A DNA stretch of 64,000 nt, taken from positions 62,001 to 126,000 of the forward strand of contig JAPLKS010000004.1 in NCBI GenBank assembly GCA_026387915.1, in the 5' to 3' direction. Made by a program: the position numbers and the translations under genes. Origin of the DNA: Gemmatimonadota bacterium. Lineage in GTDB: Bacteria > Gemmatimonadota > Gemmatimonadetes > Gemmatimonadales > Gemmatimonadaceae. The notes below the pieces were generated by a model that made no database searches, was not told where the DNA came from, and saw only the letters and a program-made list of their open reading frames with translations. Positions 1 through 9,206 of this stretch are shown here, piece by piece. Position 1 is the stretch's first letter. Each line of letters begins with the position of its first letter.

Positions 1-414
1 CTGCTTGGCGGCGTCAAAATCTTCTCCGTCGAGAATGACGGTGGCGCCGAGGGCGCGCATACGGTCGATTTTGAGTGTGTTCGCGTTGACGGAGGCGTAC
101 ACGGTGAGTGCGTGACCGCGCGCACGTGCGGCAAAGGCCATGGCCTGGCCGAAGTTGCCGGCGCTGGCGCACAAGAGCGGTTCGCCGGGGCGCGCTTGGG
201 CCACGAGATAGTCGGCGCCGCGCCCTTTGAAGCAGCGAATCGGATTCATCGTTTCGACTTTCACCGAGAGGCGTGCGCCGAGGGCGGCGCCCAGCGGTTC
301 GCATGCAAACTGCGGCGAGTGCAGGAAGAGCGGGTTGATGGTGCGTGCGGCGCGCTCGACGTGGTCGAGGGAGAGCCGGTGGGTGGCAAGGCGGGACGGG
401 TCGTGAGGGCGCAT
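1..414 (-). CDS. Threonine/serine dehydratase-family PLP enzyme (3' end cut by window edge)
   Basis: This is the first 138 codons of a fold-type II pyridoxal-phosphate enzyme, read from an ATG at 414 down to the window edge with no stop. The PLP-lysine motif is visible as CFKGRGAD. The phosphate/substrate loop SAGNFGQAMA follows, as do the typical strands LTVYASVNAN and RALGATVIL. This pattern fits threonine dehydratase and related ammonia-lyases, which deaminate serine or threonine to 2-oxoacids in the cytoplasm. It is divergent from the TonB receptor, with 66 bases between the starts. The substrate cannot be fixed from this fragment, because the C-terminal part (regulatory ACT domain or not) lies outside the window. 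Confidence 0.82.
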   Translation of the reverse strand, partial: MRPHDPSRLATHRLSLDHVERAARTINPLFLHSPQFACEPLGAALGARLSVKVETMNPIRCFKGRGADYLVAQARPGEPLLCASAGNFGQAMAFAARARGHALTVYASVNANTLKIDRMRALGATVILDGEDFDAAKQ

Positions 415-480
415 GGAGACGAATATACGACAGGCCCGAGGAGGTGTGCGGCCGCCGCGCCGGTCGTGTACCGTTAGTCC

Positions 481-2706
481 ATGAAACGCGTCACCCTTCT
501 CGCTCTGGTGTGCCTTGTGTTGCCGGCGCGCGCTGCCGCGCAGGCGCCGCCCGCTGCAAAGTCTGATTCTGCGGCGCGCGCTGATTCCGTGGCGCGGGTA
601 GTCGCGGAGAACGCGCAGCGGCTCGCACGGTCGGTGATTACGGTGACGCGCACTCCGGTGTCGGCGAGCCGTGCACCGTGGGCCGTTGGCGTGGTTGAGA
701 AATCCGGCGTGGTGGGTGCGAGCGCCACGCTTGGTATTGATGAGGCATTGCCAGCGATTCCCGGCGTGTATATCGCCAATCGGTATAACTACGCGCTCGA
801 TCAACGGCTCAGCATTCGCGGTGCGGGCGCGCGTGCGAACTTTGGACTGCGCGGCGTGAAGGTGCTGCTCGACGGCGTGCCGCAGTCGGCGCCGGACGGG
901 CAGAGTCAGCTCACCAACGTGGATCTCGCCGACGTGTCGCGCGTGGAAGTGCTGCGTGGCTCGGCGTCCACGCTCTACGGCAACGGCTCCGGTGGGGTGA
1001 TTGCCTTTACGAGCGACCTCTCGGCGCCCGATGCGCTCGGGCAGAGCGCGCGGGTGAGCGGCGGGGCGTTCGGGATGCGCAAGGTGCAACTTCGTACCTC
1101 GGGGCGCGCGGATAATGTGATTGGCGCGTTCTCGCTCTCGCGCACGACCACCGATGGCACGCGGCAATACAGTCGCGCCGACACGCGCCAGCTCATGGCG
1201 GCTGCGGATTGGGCGCGCGATGCGCGCACGACCGTGCAGCTCCGTGTGAATGCGGCGGCGACGCCGGACGCGTTGAATCCCGGTGCGCTCACGGCGGCGG
1301 AATACGCGGCGAACCGTGACTCGGCGGCGGCGATCAACATGGCGCGGGGGGCGCAGCGGAGTTTGTCGCAGACGCAGTTTTCGGTGCGGCTGCAGCACGC
1401 TGGCGACAACGTCACCTGGTCGGCGACGACGTATGTGATGCGACGGTTGGTGGATAATCCGTTGGCGACATCACCGTCGGGCACGATCGCCGCGAATGTT
1501 GGCACGGTGGGGTCGCTGGGGCGCTGGATTGAAGGGCTCCGACTCGACGGCACATGGTCGCTGGATGGTGCAGCGAGTGGACGCGCGGATGGTTCGGATG
1601 TGGCGAATACGGCGGCGATGATCTCGGGGCCGCGGATCACGGCCGGCTTGGACCTGCAACGCGCCGATGATCGTCGTCGCAACTGGCGCGGGACTGCGGG
1701 GCGCCGGACGGCGCCGACCGACACGTTGTTGCTCGACCAGCGTGAGGTGGTGGCGTCGGTCGGTCCCTTTGTGTTGGCAACGTGGACACCGGTGCGTGAT
1801 GTCACGCTGAGTGCCGGCGGTCGCTACGACCAACTCGCCTTTGATGTGCACGATCACTTTTTTCGTGATGCGGTTGGCTCCAGCAACGGCGATAACAGTG
1901 GTTCGCGCACCATGCGCGCCGCGAGTGGGCACGCCGGCGTTGTGTGGGCGTGGGGTCCCTCGTTTGCGCCGTATGCCAACTACGCGACGGCGTTCGAGAC
2001 GCCCACTACCACTGAGCTCAACTCGCGCGCCGACGGTGCGGGCGGATTTAATCCCGATCTTGGGCCGCAGACCACCCGCACGATTGAAGTCGGAGCGCGC
2101 GGTGGGCTCGGCGGGGTGGTGACTTACTCCGTGTCGCTGTTCCGCTCGAATGTGAGCGATGCGATTATTCAATATCTCGAAACAAATGGGCGCGCCTATT
2201 TTCGGAATGCTGGGGCCACGCGACGCGACGGACTAGAGATTGGCGCGGAGGCGCGCGTGGCGCGTTGGCTCACGGCGTCGGTGGCGTGGACCGAGAGCGA
2301 TTATCGGTTTGTGCATAATCGAGTGCCGAATGGGGCGCGCACTGACACGCTCGACGGCAAACGAGAGGCGGGGGTGCCCCGTCGCTTTGTGCGGACGGGG
2401 CTGCAGGCGCACTGGGACGGCTGGACGCTCGATGCGGACCACAGCACGGCGGGCGCGCTCTTTGGCGATGATCGCAACACGCTGCCGGTGGCGGCTTGGG
2501 GGCGCGGATTGGTGAATGTGCGCGTCGCCTGGCGGGGAGCAGTTGGGGGGACCCAGTTCCATCCGTTCGTCGCGGTGAACAACTTACTGGATACTCCGTA
2601 CGTCGCGTCCGTGACGATCAACGGGTCGCAGGGGCGGGTGCTTGAGCCCGCGCCACTGCGAAACTGGTACCTTGGCCTGGATGTGGCATGGCGGCTCGTA
2701 AAGTGA
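481..2706 (+). CDS. TonB-dependent outer-membrane receptor
   Basis: The protein has 741 residues. It starts with a clear signal peptide (MKRVTLLALVCLVLPARAAAQ). A plug domain follows at about residues 45-175, with characteristic text such as LSIRGAGARANFGLRGVKVL, LLDGVP and RVEVLRGSASTLYGNGSGGV. The remainder is a beta-barrel with alternating strands, and the chain ends in a strand-like GLDVAWRLVK. Proteins of this class import siderophores, vitamins or glycans using TonB energy. The text around the plug resembles ferric-siderophore receptors, but no substrate-specific neighbour is present. The 3' end overlaps the SET-domain gene by 19 bases, suggesting coupled translation. Confidence 0.9.
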   Translation: MKRVTLLALVCLVLPARAAAQAPPAAKSDSAARADSVARVVAENAQRLARSVITVTRTPVSASRAPWAVGVVEKSGVVGASATLGIDEALPAIPGVYIANRYNYALDQRLSIRGAGARANFGLRGVKVLLDGVPQSAPDGQSQLTNVDLADVSRVEVLRGSASTLYGNGSGGVIAFTSDLSAPDALGQSARVSGGAFGMRKVQLRTSGRADNVIGAFSLSRTTTDGTRQYSRADTRQLMAAADWARDARTTVQLRVNAAATPDALNPGALTAAEYAANRDSAAAINMARGAQRSLSQTQFSVRLQHAGDNVTWSATTYVMRRLVDNPLATSPSGTIAANVGTVGSLGRWIEGLRLDGTWSLDGAASGRADGSDVANTAAMISGPRITAGLDLQRADDRRRNWRGTAGRRTAPTDTLLLDQREVVASVGPFVLATWTPVRDVTLSAGGRYDQLAFDVHDHFFRDAVGSSNGDNSGSRTMRAASGHAGVVWAWGPSFAPYANYATAFETPTTTELNSRADGAGGFNPDLGPQTTRTIEVGARGGLGGVVTYSVSLFRSNVSDAIIQYLETNGRAYFRNAGATRRDGLEIGAEARVARWLTASVAWTESDYRFVHNRVPNGARTDTLDGKREAGVPRRFVRTGLQAHWDGWTLDADHSTAGALFGDDRNTLPVAAWGRGLVNVRVAWRGAVGGTQFHPFVAVNNLLDTPYVASVTINGSQGRVLEPAPLRNWYLGLDVAWRLVK

Positions 2707-3257
2707 AATCGAAGAAATCCACCGGCGAACAGCTGTTCGTGGTGAAGCACTCGAAGATCGCGGGGCGCGGCGGGTTCGCGACGCGCGACATCAAAAAGGG
2801 TGAACGCGTCATCGAGTACCTCGGCGAGCGCGTGTCGCATGCGGTGGCTGACGCCCGCTACGACGATCACTCAAAGCGTGTGCATCACACTTTTCTGTTT
2901 GCGGTCACGCGGCAGACGGTGATCGACGCGGCCGTGAACGGCAACGACGCGCGGTTCCTCAATCACTCCTGCGACGCCAACTGCGAAGCGCTCATTGAGC
3001 GTTCGCGCGTGTTCATTGAAGCGATCAAGGATATTCGCAAGGGCGACGAAATTGCGTACGATTACGCCTACACGCGCGACGGTACCGAGAGCGACGAAGA
3101 TGAATACACGCTCTACGGCTGCCGCTGCGGTACCAAGAAGTGCCGCGGGACCATTCTTGCCCCGCTCACGAAGGCAGAGCTCAAGAAGCGCGCGGCTGCT
3201 GCGAAGGCGCGGCACCATCCCAAGCACGCCGTGGCGCGCACGGGGCACGAGGCGTAA
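2688..3257 (+). CDS. SET domain protein-lysine methyltransferase-like protein with post-SET motif
   Basis: The protein has 189 residues and a basic N-terminus (MAARKVKSKKS) followed by a compact SET domain. Visible SET motifs are GRGGFATRDIKKGERVIEYLGE, split here as the GRGGF and EYLGE blocks, NHSCDANCE at about residues 93-101 (the SAM/pseudoknot motif), and YDYAYT. A cysteine-rich post-SET segment CRCGTKKCRG is also present. SET proteins move a methyl group from SAM to lysine; in bacteria the targets are mostly unknown. The C-terminus is Lys/Ala/Arg-rich. The start lies inside the TonB-receptor gene and has no strong ribosome-binding site. The gene converges on the potassium channel 22 bases downstream. 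Confidence 0.85.
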   Translation: MAARKVKSKKSTGEQLFVVKHSKIAGRGGFATRDIKKGERVIEYLGERVSHAVADARYDDHSKRVHHTFLFAVTRQTVIDAAVNGNDARFLNHSCDANCEALIERSRVFIEAIKDIRKGDEIAYDYAYTRDGTESDEDEYTLYGCRCGTKKCRGTILAPLTKAELKKRAAAAKARHHPKHAVARTGHEA

Positions 3258-3279
3258 CGGCGCATCGGAGCCTCGACGG

Positions 3280-4266
3280 TCAGCGAGCCGGAAGCTCGAC
3301 GGCGTCAACGTCGTCGAGCCGGTTGAGGTCGATGGACAGATGCCCTTGGGCGTCGGGCGGATTGAAGATGTTCTGGAACTTCGCGCCCCAGGTGATTTCG
3401 TCGGGCTTGTACGATGAGCGCGCGTGTACCTGCGACGAAAATGTTTCGTCGATGCCCGAAATGATGATCAGGAATTCGAAGTTCCGGGCGCGCAGGTCCG
3501 CGTCCGAGAGGCCGTAGAGCGGACTCTCCTCGGTAATCGGATGCACGACGGTCCACGCGAGCGGAAAGAACAGGACGCGCTGCCGCTCAAGGGTGAGTTG
3601 CTGGAACTTGCGGCCAATGCCGGCGGTGCCGCGCTCGACCCAGCTCGCGGTGACGCGCGCTTCGAGGTCGATGAGTTGGTTGCTGCGCTTGTTGGCGATG
3701 CGGAACATCAGCGCGCGGCCACCGCGAAATGGCGCAACGATGAGCTTGTGACTGAACGCAATCGCGGCAGTGGGGCGGGAGAAGCGAGCGAACAGGAGGC
3801 CGGTGATGAGCGCTTGGCTGAGGAGCGCCACCAGACTCTCGATGACCATGACCCAGTGCGGCGTGACGCCCACCGGACTGATTTCACCGTACCCGATGGT
3901 CGCAAAGGTTTCGACGGAGAAGAAGAAGGCGCGCCAGAGCGTGCCGCCCATTTCCGCCGCGCCACTGCCGACCAGCGCGGCTGGACCGCAGAGCCAGAAG
4001 GCCGCGCCGAAGAGCACGTTGAGCCCGAGGTACCAGAACACACACGCCCAGAGGAAGCGGGGCCAGGTGAGGGTCAGGGCAACGTGGTAGAAGCTTTGGG
4101 ATTCAATCCACCCGATACCGCGCCGTCGAACGTTGAACGTGCCGTCCTTATTGAGGAGGCGCGTTTGGCTATCGGTGGCGACGATCGAGCCGAAGCCCAG
4201 ATCGTTCTTATCCTCAACCCGGGGGGCGGCGCCGGGCACCGTGGGGAAGTTGATGGTTTCTGTCAT
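3280..4266 (-). CDS. Inward-rectifier potassium channel (KirBac type)
   Basis: The protein has 328 residues, starting at MTETINFP; a longer open frame exists upstream but its extra text is not protein-like. An N-terminal amphipathic slide helix is followed by transmembrane helix 1 (about residues 70-95) and a pore helix. The selectivity filter TIGYGE lies at about residues 123-128, then comes transmembrane helix 2. The long C-terminal half is the beta-sandwich cytoplasmic domain typical of Kir channels (for example SPLYGLSDADL and IISGIDETFSSQVHARSSY). It should let K+ pass through the inner membrane as a tetramer. It is divergent from the DUF5916 gene and convergent with the SET gene, so it is probably transcribed alone. 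Confidence 0.93.
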   Translation of the reverse strand: MTETINFPTVPGAAPRVEDKNDLGFGSIVATDSQTRLLNKDGTFNVRRRGIGWIESQSFYHVALTLTWPRFLWACVFWYLGLNVLFGAAFWLCGPAALVGSGAAEMGGTLWRAFFFSVETFATIGYGEISPVGVTPHWVMVIESLVALLSQALITGLLFARFSRPTAAIAFSHKLIVAPFRGGRALMFRIANKRSNQLIDLEARVTASWVERGTAGIGRKFQQLTLERQRVLFFPLAWTVVHPITEESPLYGLSDADLRARNFEFLIIISGIDETFSSQVHARSSYKPDEITWGAKFQNIFNPPDAQGHLSIDLNRLDDVDAVELPAR

Positions 4267-4344
4267 CGCGCAGAAGATAGCGCGAAGGTGTGTTCCCGCG
4301 CATCTTCCTAGGCGGTTCCTCCACTCTCGGCCCCTCTCCCGCTC

Positions 4345-6708
4345 ATGCTGCCTCTTCTGTTTGCCGCACTGGCGCTCGTGTCGCTCGACCCTCCTGCGGG
4401 AGCCACCTATAGTGGCATCGCGCGGCAGTTGCAGGTGAAGTTGCCGCGGGTAGACCAACTGGTGACCGTGGATGGACGCCTTGATGAGCCGGTGTGGCTC
4501 GAGGCGGCCCGACTCACCGGTTTCTCGCAGTATGCGCCCGCCGACGGCGCGCCGGCGGCCGACTCGACGCATGTGCTGGTGTGGTATTCGGCGACCGCCA
4601 TTCACTTTGGCATTCGCGCCTTTCAGCCGGCGGCGCAGGTGCATGCGACGCTCGCGGATCGTGACCACATCTCGCAGGATGACAACATTTCGATTTTCCT
4701 GGGGACGTTCAACGACGGCCGTCAGGCGGCGGTGTTCTCGGTGAACCCCCTCGGCGTGCAAGCGGACGGGATGCTAGTGGAGCGCGGCAACATCGGCGGC
4801 AGCAGCTTCACGAGCAACACGGTTCAGACGCGAGAGGCGCCGGACCTCAGTCCGGATTTTGTGTTTCAGTCGAAGGGCCGCGTGACGGAGTGGGGCTACG
4901 AAGTCGAAATCCGCATTCCGTTCAAGAGTCTCAAGTATCAGAGCGCCGACGTGCAAACGTGGGGGCTGAATATCACGCGCACGGCGCAGTACCGCGGGTA
5001 TGAATACAGCTGGGCTCCGGCGTTGCGTGCGGCGGCGAGTTTCCTTGGGCAGAGCGGCGCCCTCACGGGGCTCACCGATTTGCGGCGCGGGCTCGTGGTG
5101 GACATCACGCCGGAGGCCACGCAACGCACCGGCGGGACGCCGGCCAGCCGGGGGGACGCCTGGAGCTATGTCGGCGAGCGCCCCAAGCTGGGTGGGAGTG
5201 TCCGCTGGGGCGTGACGAACAACCTCACGCTCAACGCCACCGTCAATCCCGACTTTTCGCAGGTCGAAGCGGACGCGGGGCAAATCTCGTTCGATCCGCG
5301 CGCGGCTCTTTTCTTTGCCGAGAAGCGTCCCTTCTTTCTCGATGGCATTGAGCAATTCACGGTGCCGAGCAACCTGATTTACACGCGCCGTGTGGTGCAG
5401 CCGGTGGCGGCGGCGAAGATGACGGGCAAGGTGGGCAGCACGGATGTGGCGCTCCTGTCTGCGGTGGATGCGACATCAGCGTCGTCGACCGGGCGCGACA
5501 ATCCCGTGTTTAACATCCTGCGTATTCAGCGTGATCTCGGTGCGCAGTCGCGCGTCGGGGTGATGTACACCGACCGGATGGACGGGGCGAACTGGAATCG
5601 CGTGCTCGACCTCGATGGTCGCATCGTCTGGAACAAAATCTGGACGCTCCAGCTGCAGGCCGCGGGCAGCGCCACGATGAAAGGTGGCGTGCAAACCAAT
5701 GCGCCGCTCTGGGAGACGCGGCTGCGGCGCAGCGGGCGATCCTTGAGCTTCAACTCGCTCTTCAGCGGGATCAGCGATCAGTTCACGACGCAAAGCGGAT
5801 TCATTTCGCGCGTGGGGCAGGTCCATGCGCAGCTGGCGCCGAGCTACACCTGGTTTGGTCAAAAGGACGCGTTGGTTGAGCAGTTCTCGATGGATATGAA
5901 CATCGACGGCACGTGGGCCTATCGAAATTTCTTCCATAGCGGCGACGCGCGCGACAAAAAGCTGCACTTCAATTTTCACGAGCAACTGCGTGGCGGATGG
6001 CAGTTGGGCGCGTCGGTGCTCCTCGAGGTGTTCGGGTACGATCCGGCGTTCTACAGCGGCCGGTACCGCATTGAGGTGCCGCGCGCGGGGCGGGCCAGTG
6101 ACACGCTCGCGTTCACGGGGACGGCTCGCCTGCCAAACCGCGACTTCGTGCTCTCTGTGAACTCGCCCCAGCTCAAGAACCTGACCTTCAGCGCGCTCTG
6201 GCTGTGGGGGCAGGATGAAAACTTTCCGGAGTGGGCGCCGGTCGAAATTCACTATGCCAAAGCGAGCGTGGATCTGCGCGCCAGTGAACAGCTGCGCGTT
6301 GGCTTCACGTATCAAATGCAGGATTTCTTCCGGCCGAGCGATAACAGCCGTGTCGAACGTATTTTGGATCCGCGGTTGAAGGTGGAATATCAGATTAACC
6401 GCGAAGTGTTTGTGCGGTTGATTGGCGAGTACGTGAGCACCTTTACGGACGCGCTGCGCGATGACACGCGCACGAACAATCCGCTCCTGATGTTTGACAC
6501 CGGAAGCCAGCGCTGGGTGCGCACCACGAGCAATACCGTGAACAGTTTCCGCGGCGATTTCCTCTTTGCGTACAAACCGAATCCGGGCACGGTGTTTTAC
6601 GCCGGCTATGGGTCGCAGATGACCGAGCCCACCGCGTACTGGTTCCACGATCTGAAGCGGACCAGCGACGCGTTCTTCCTCAAGGCCTCTTATCTCTTTC
6701 GACTGTAA
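4345..6708 (+). CDS. DUF5916 / CBM9-like exported outer-membrane protein
   Basis: The protein has 787 residues. A short hydrophobic signal (MLPLLFAALALVSLDPPAGA) leads into a carbohydrate-binding-module-9-like domain, with VTVDGRLDEPVWLEAARL near residues 40-60 and FNDGRQAAVFSVNPLGVQAD further on. The DUF5916 region follows (NPDFSQVEADAGQ, FFAEKRPFFLDGIEQF). It ends as a barrel, with strands finishing in SYLFRL, an outer-membrane C-terminal signature. Family members are common in Bacteroidetes and Gemmatimonadota next to peptidases and TonB receptors; their biochemical role is not established. The stop is one base before the next start, so the following enzyme gene is probably co-transcribed. 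Confidence 0.85.
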   Translation: MLPLLFAALALVSLDPPAGATYSGIARQLQVKLPRVDQLVTVDGRLDEPVWLEAARLTGFSQYAPADGAPAADSTHVLVWYSATAIHFGIRAFQPAAQVHATLADRDHISQDDNISIFLGTFNDGRQAAVFSVNPLGVQADGMLVERGNIGGSSFTSNTVQTREAPDLSPDFVFQSKGRVTEWGYEVEIRIPFKSLKYQSADVQTWGLNITRTAQYRGYEYSWAPALRAAASFLGQSGALTGLTDLRRGLVVDITPEATQRTGGTPASRGDAWSYVGERPKLGGSVRWGVTNNLTLNATVNPDFSQVEADAGQISFDPRAALFFAEKRPFFLDGIEQFTVPSNLIYTRRVVQPVAAAKMTGKVGSTDVALLSAVDATSASSTGRDNPVFNILRIQRDLGAQSRVGVMYTDRMDGANWNRVLDLDGRIVWNKIWTLQLQAAGSATMKGGVQTNAPLWETRLRRSGRSLSFNSLFSGISDQFTTQSGFISRVGQVHAQLAPSYTWFGQKDALVEQFSMDMNIDGTWAYRNFFHSGDARDKKLHFNFHEQLRGGWQLGASVLLEVFGYDPAFYSGRYRIEVPRAGRASDTLAFTGTARLPNRDFVLSVNSPQLKNLTFSALWLWGQDENFPEWAPVEIHYAKASVDLRASEQLRVGFTYQMQDFFRPSDNSRVERILDPRLKVEYQINREVFVRLIGEYVSTFTDALRDDTRTNNPLLMFDTGSQRWVRTTSNTVNSFRGDFLFAYKPNPGTVFYAGYGSQMTEPTAYWFHDLKRTSDAFFLKASYLFRL

Positions 6709-6709
6709 C

Positions 6710-7837
6710 ATGACCGTCGTGCCTGGCAGTTCGTTCGCGGCGCTTGAAACCCCGGCCGCGCTGGTGGATCTCGATCGTTTTGAACGCAACGTCTCGAGCA
6801 TGGCCGCGTACGCGGCGCAGCATCGTTTGGCATTGCGCCCGCATATCAAGACGCACAAATCCACCACCGTTGGAGCGGCACAGATTGCCAGCGGCGCGGT
6901 TGGGCTGACGGTGGCCACGCCGGCGGAGGCCGCGGTGATGAGCGCGGTCACGCGCGACATTCTGCTCGCGTATCCCGCCATTGGACCAAAGCTCGGCAAG
7001 CTCATGGCGCTCCCGCAGGAGACGCGTCTCATGGTGTCGCTCGATTCGGCGCGCGCCGTGAACGAACTGCATGCCGCGGCTCGCGCGGCGGACCGCACCG
7101 TGCGCGTCTACGTGGAACTCGATGTTGGAATGCACCGCGTGGGTGTGACCGCGTGGGACGACGCCATCACACTCGCGCGACTCGTGCAGGCGAGTGCGCC
7201 GCTCGAGTATGCGGGTATCGCGTTCTACCCCGGGCACATTCGCGATCTGGTCGGTGGACAGGATGCGAAGCTCGATGCGCTCCGCACCGCACTCGCCAGC
7301 GCGACGCAGGCGCTCGATAGCGCCGGCGTGGCTCCGGGGGTGGTGAGTGGCGGGTCGACGCCGACCGTGTGGCGCACGCACGAAATCACCGGTGTCACCG
7401 AGTTCCGCCCCGGGACCTACGTCTACAACGACCGAGGCACCGCCGCCATTGGAAGTTGCGGCTGGGAGGACTGTGCCTTCACGGTGCTGTCGACGGTGGT
7501 GAGCACGAGCGTGCCGAACCAGGCGGTGATTGACGCCGGAACGAAAGCGCTCGGCCGTGAACCGATGCGTGGCGTGGAGGGCGAAGGCTACGGGTCGTTA
7601 CTCGATCGGCCTGACGTCATCGTGAGCCGCATGAACGAAGAGCACGGGATTCTCGATTTGTCGCACACGGACTGGCGTCCGCAGGTGGGCGATCTCGTGC
7701 GAGTCGTGCCCAATCACGTGTGCATTGTGGTGCACCTCAACGATGTGATGTATGGGGTGCGGGGTGATCGGGTGGAGCGGAGCTGGCCGGTGGATGCGCG
7801 TGGTCGCGCGCATCCGTTGGTGGGAGCGTCCGCGTGA
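6710..7837 (+). CDS. D-threonine aldolase / D-serine dehydratase-like PLP enzyme
   Basis: The protein has 375 residues with an alanine-racemase-type TIM barrel at the N-terminus and a D-serine-dehydratase-like C-terminal domain. The PLP lysine is in RPHIKTHKS (about residues 43-51). Further conserved text includes ELDVGMHRVGV, GGSTPT, EFRPGTYVYND and the metal-binding PNHVC near the end. Fold-type III enzymes of this group cleave D-threonine to glycine and acetaldehyde or deaminate D-serine, with a divalent metal. It is preceded by a one-base gap after the DUF5916 gene and overlaps the rhomboid gene by 4 bases (GTGA). The exact substrate is not determined by the sequence. Confidence 0.88.
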   Translation: MTVVPGSSFAALETPAALVDLDRFERNVSSMAAYAAQHRLALRPHIKTHKSTTVGAAQIASGAVGLTVATPAEAAVMSAVTRDILLAYPAIGPKLGKLMALPQETRLMVSLDSARAVNELHAAARAADRTVRVYVELDVGMHRVGVTAWDDAITLARLVQASAPLEYAGIAFYPGHIRDLVGGQDAKLDALRTALASATQALDSAGVAPGVVSGGSTPTVWRTHEITGVTEFRPGTYVYNDRGTAAIGSCGWEDCAFTVLSTVVSTSVPNQAVIDAGTKALGREPMRGVEGEGYGSLLDRPDVIVSRMNEEHGILDLSHTDWRPQVGDLVRVVPNHVCIVVHLNDVMYGVRGDRVERSWPVDARGRAHPLVGASA

Positions 7838-8607
7838 CGCCGTGGGTGATGCGGTTTCTCATCGCGAATGCGATTGGGTATTTCTTGCAGCTCACGGTGC
7901 CTGCGGCAATGGACGCGCTGGTGTTCGTACCGGCCCTCGTACTCGTGCGGCCGTGGACGATCATTACGTATGCGTTCTTGCACGGGGGCTTCGGGCACAT
8001 CCTATTCAACATGCTCGGCTTGTATTTCTTTGGACCGCGCGTCGAGGCGCGGTTGGGATCGCGCAGTTTTGCGTGGCTCTACTTTGCGAGTCTGATTTCT
8101 GGCGCCTTGCTTTCGTTTGTGCTCGCACCGCATGCGGCCATTCTCGGAGCGTCGGCGGCGGTCTTTGGCGTGATGCTCGCCTTCGCGTGGTTCTGGCCGC
8201 ACGAGAAGATCTATATCTGGGGTGTGCTTCCAGTGCCGGCGCGCATTCTGGTGCTCGTCACCACGGGTCTCGCGCTCTATAGCGGTCTGGGGGGCTCGGC
8301 CGGTGGCGTTGCGGACTTTGCCCACCTCGGCGGCTACGCGGGCGCGTTCATCTTTTTAAAGTGGCGCGATTGGCGGAGCGGTTCCTCACAGTTTCGGCGC
8401 GCGGTGGCGTCGGCGCCGCGTGAAGCAGAGGCGCGCATTGGGAACTGGCGCAAGGTGGACCCGCAGGCGGCGCACGAGGTGAATCGCGATGAACTCAATC
8501 GCATCCTCGACAAAATCAACGCCACGGGGCTCGAGAGCCTGACGCCGCAGGAGCGAACGTTCCTGATGCACTTCGTGCCGATGGACGACCGGCCGAAACT
8601 CTCCTAG
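7834..8607 (+). CDS. Rhomboid-family intramembrane serine protease
   Basis: The protein has 257 residues with about six hydrophobic helices. Rhomboid signatures are present: YAFLHGGFGHILFNM (His and Asn in helix 2), a catalytic serine in GASAAVFGV (about residue 107), and the partner histidine in FAHLGGYAGA. It should cleave transmembrane substrates in the inner membrane. A soluble C-terminal tail of about 80 residues contains an LNRILDKINATGLESLTPQE segment, seen at the end of other bacterial rhomboids. The start is GTG, overlapping the stop of the upstream enzyme. The stop lies in a CTAG tetranucleotide shared with the stop of the opposing MBL gene. Confidence 0.9.
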   Translation: MTPWVMRFLIANAIGYFLQLTVPAAMDALVFVPALVLVRPWTIITYAFLHGGFGHILFNMLGLYFFGPRVEARLGSRSFAWLYFASLISGALLSFVLAPHAAILGASAAVFGVMLAFAWFWPHEKIYIWGVLPVPARILVLVTTGLALYSGLGGSAGGVADFAHLGGYAGAFIFLKWRDWRSGSSQFRRAVASAPREAEARIGNWRKVDPQAAHEVNRDELNRILDKINATGLESLTPQERTFLMHFVPMDDRPKLS

Positions 8608-9206
8608 CCGAGCAGGTACACCGGCCCGTGGCCGGGATACACCCGCGTTGCACCCTTGGACCGAAGCAGCGCCCAGCTCGCATCAACCTGTGCGGCTTTC
8701 TGTTCAGTCTCGCCCAATCCGGGACGGGTGAGATCGCCGGTGAAGACGGCGCCATTGTCGAGCAAGAGGGAGACGCTGTCGTCGGAGTGACCGGGGGTGT
8801 GCACAATCTCGCCGTGTAGTCCAATGGTCGCGAGCAGCGAACGGCTCTCGGCGAGGCGAATCACCGTGTTGTCGTGCGCGGTGATCTCGCTGTAGTGATC
8901 GGTGGGCTTCATCCACTGCTTCATGGCGGGGATCGCGCTCACCTGTTCCTCAAGCACGAGCAGCGGCACGCCGTGCGCCTTGAACTCTTGCGCGAGTCCG
9001 GCGTGATCCATGTGGTAGTGCGTCGCCAGACCGTAACGGAGCTCCCTGAGCGGCACATCCATGCGTTCCAAACCCGCCTGCATCGTGCCCCACGATCCGG
9101 GCCATCCGAGATCCACAATTATACGCGAACGGCCAGCGCTCACCACCCAGAAGTTGGTGGACTTGTAACCAACATTGACAATCGACAGATCGGCCACAGC
9201 GCTCAA
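8604..9206 (-). CDS. MBL-fold metallo-hydrolase
   Basis: The protein has 200 residues. The metallo-beta-lactamase zinc motif is THYHMDHAG (about residues 62-70), followed by HTPGHSDDS, GDLTRPG and a final PGHGP. It therefore has the full di-metal site of the glyoxalase II / MBL hydrolase superfamily. Such proteins hydrolyse thioesters, lactones or similar bonds; the substrate is not evident. The start is a TTG overlapping the stop of the upstream ThDP-enzyme gene (TTGA); a GTG three codons in is an alternative. It is the last gene of a five-gene minus-strand operon. Confidence 0.85.
   Translation of the reverse strand: MSAVADLSIVNVGYKSTNFWVVSAGRSRIIVDLGWPGSWGTMQAGLERMDVPLRELRYGLATHYHMDHAGLAQEFKAHGVPLLVLEEQVSAIPAMKQWMKPTDHYSEITAHDNTVIRLAESRSLLATIGLHGEIVHTPGHSDDSVSLLLDNGAVFTGDLTRPGLGETEQKAAQVDASWALLRSKGATRVYPGHGPVYLLG

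Noticed and set aside
4264-4761. N-terminal extension of the KirBac frame to 4761
   Set aside because: The extra 165 residues are Arg/His-rich, overlap the divergent DUF5916 gene, and precede a natural start at MTETINFP.
5476-7098. Long antisense frame across the DUF5916 and D-threonine-aldolase genes
   Set aside because: It spans two well-supported genes and has no recognisable motif; composition is that of a shadow frame.
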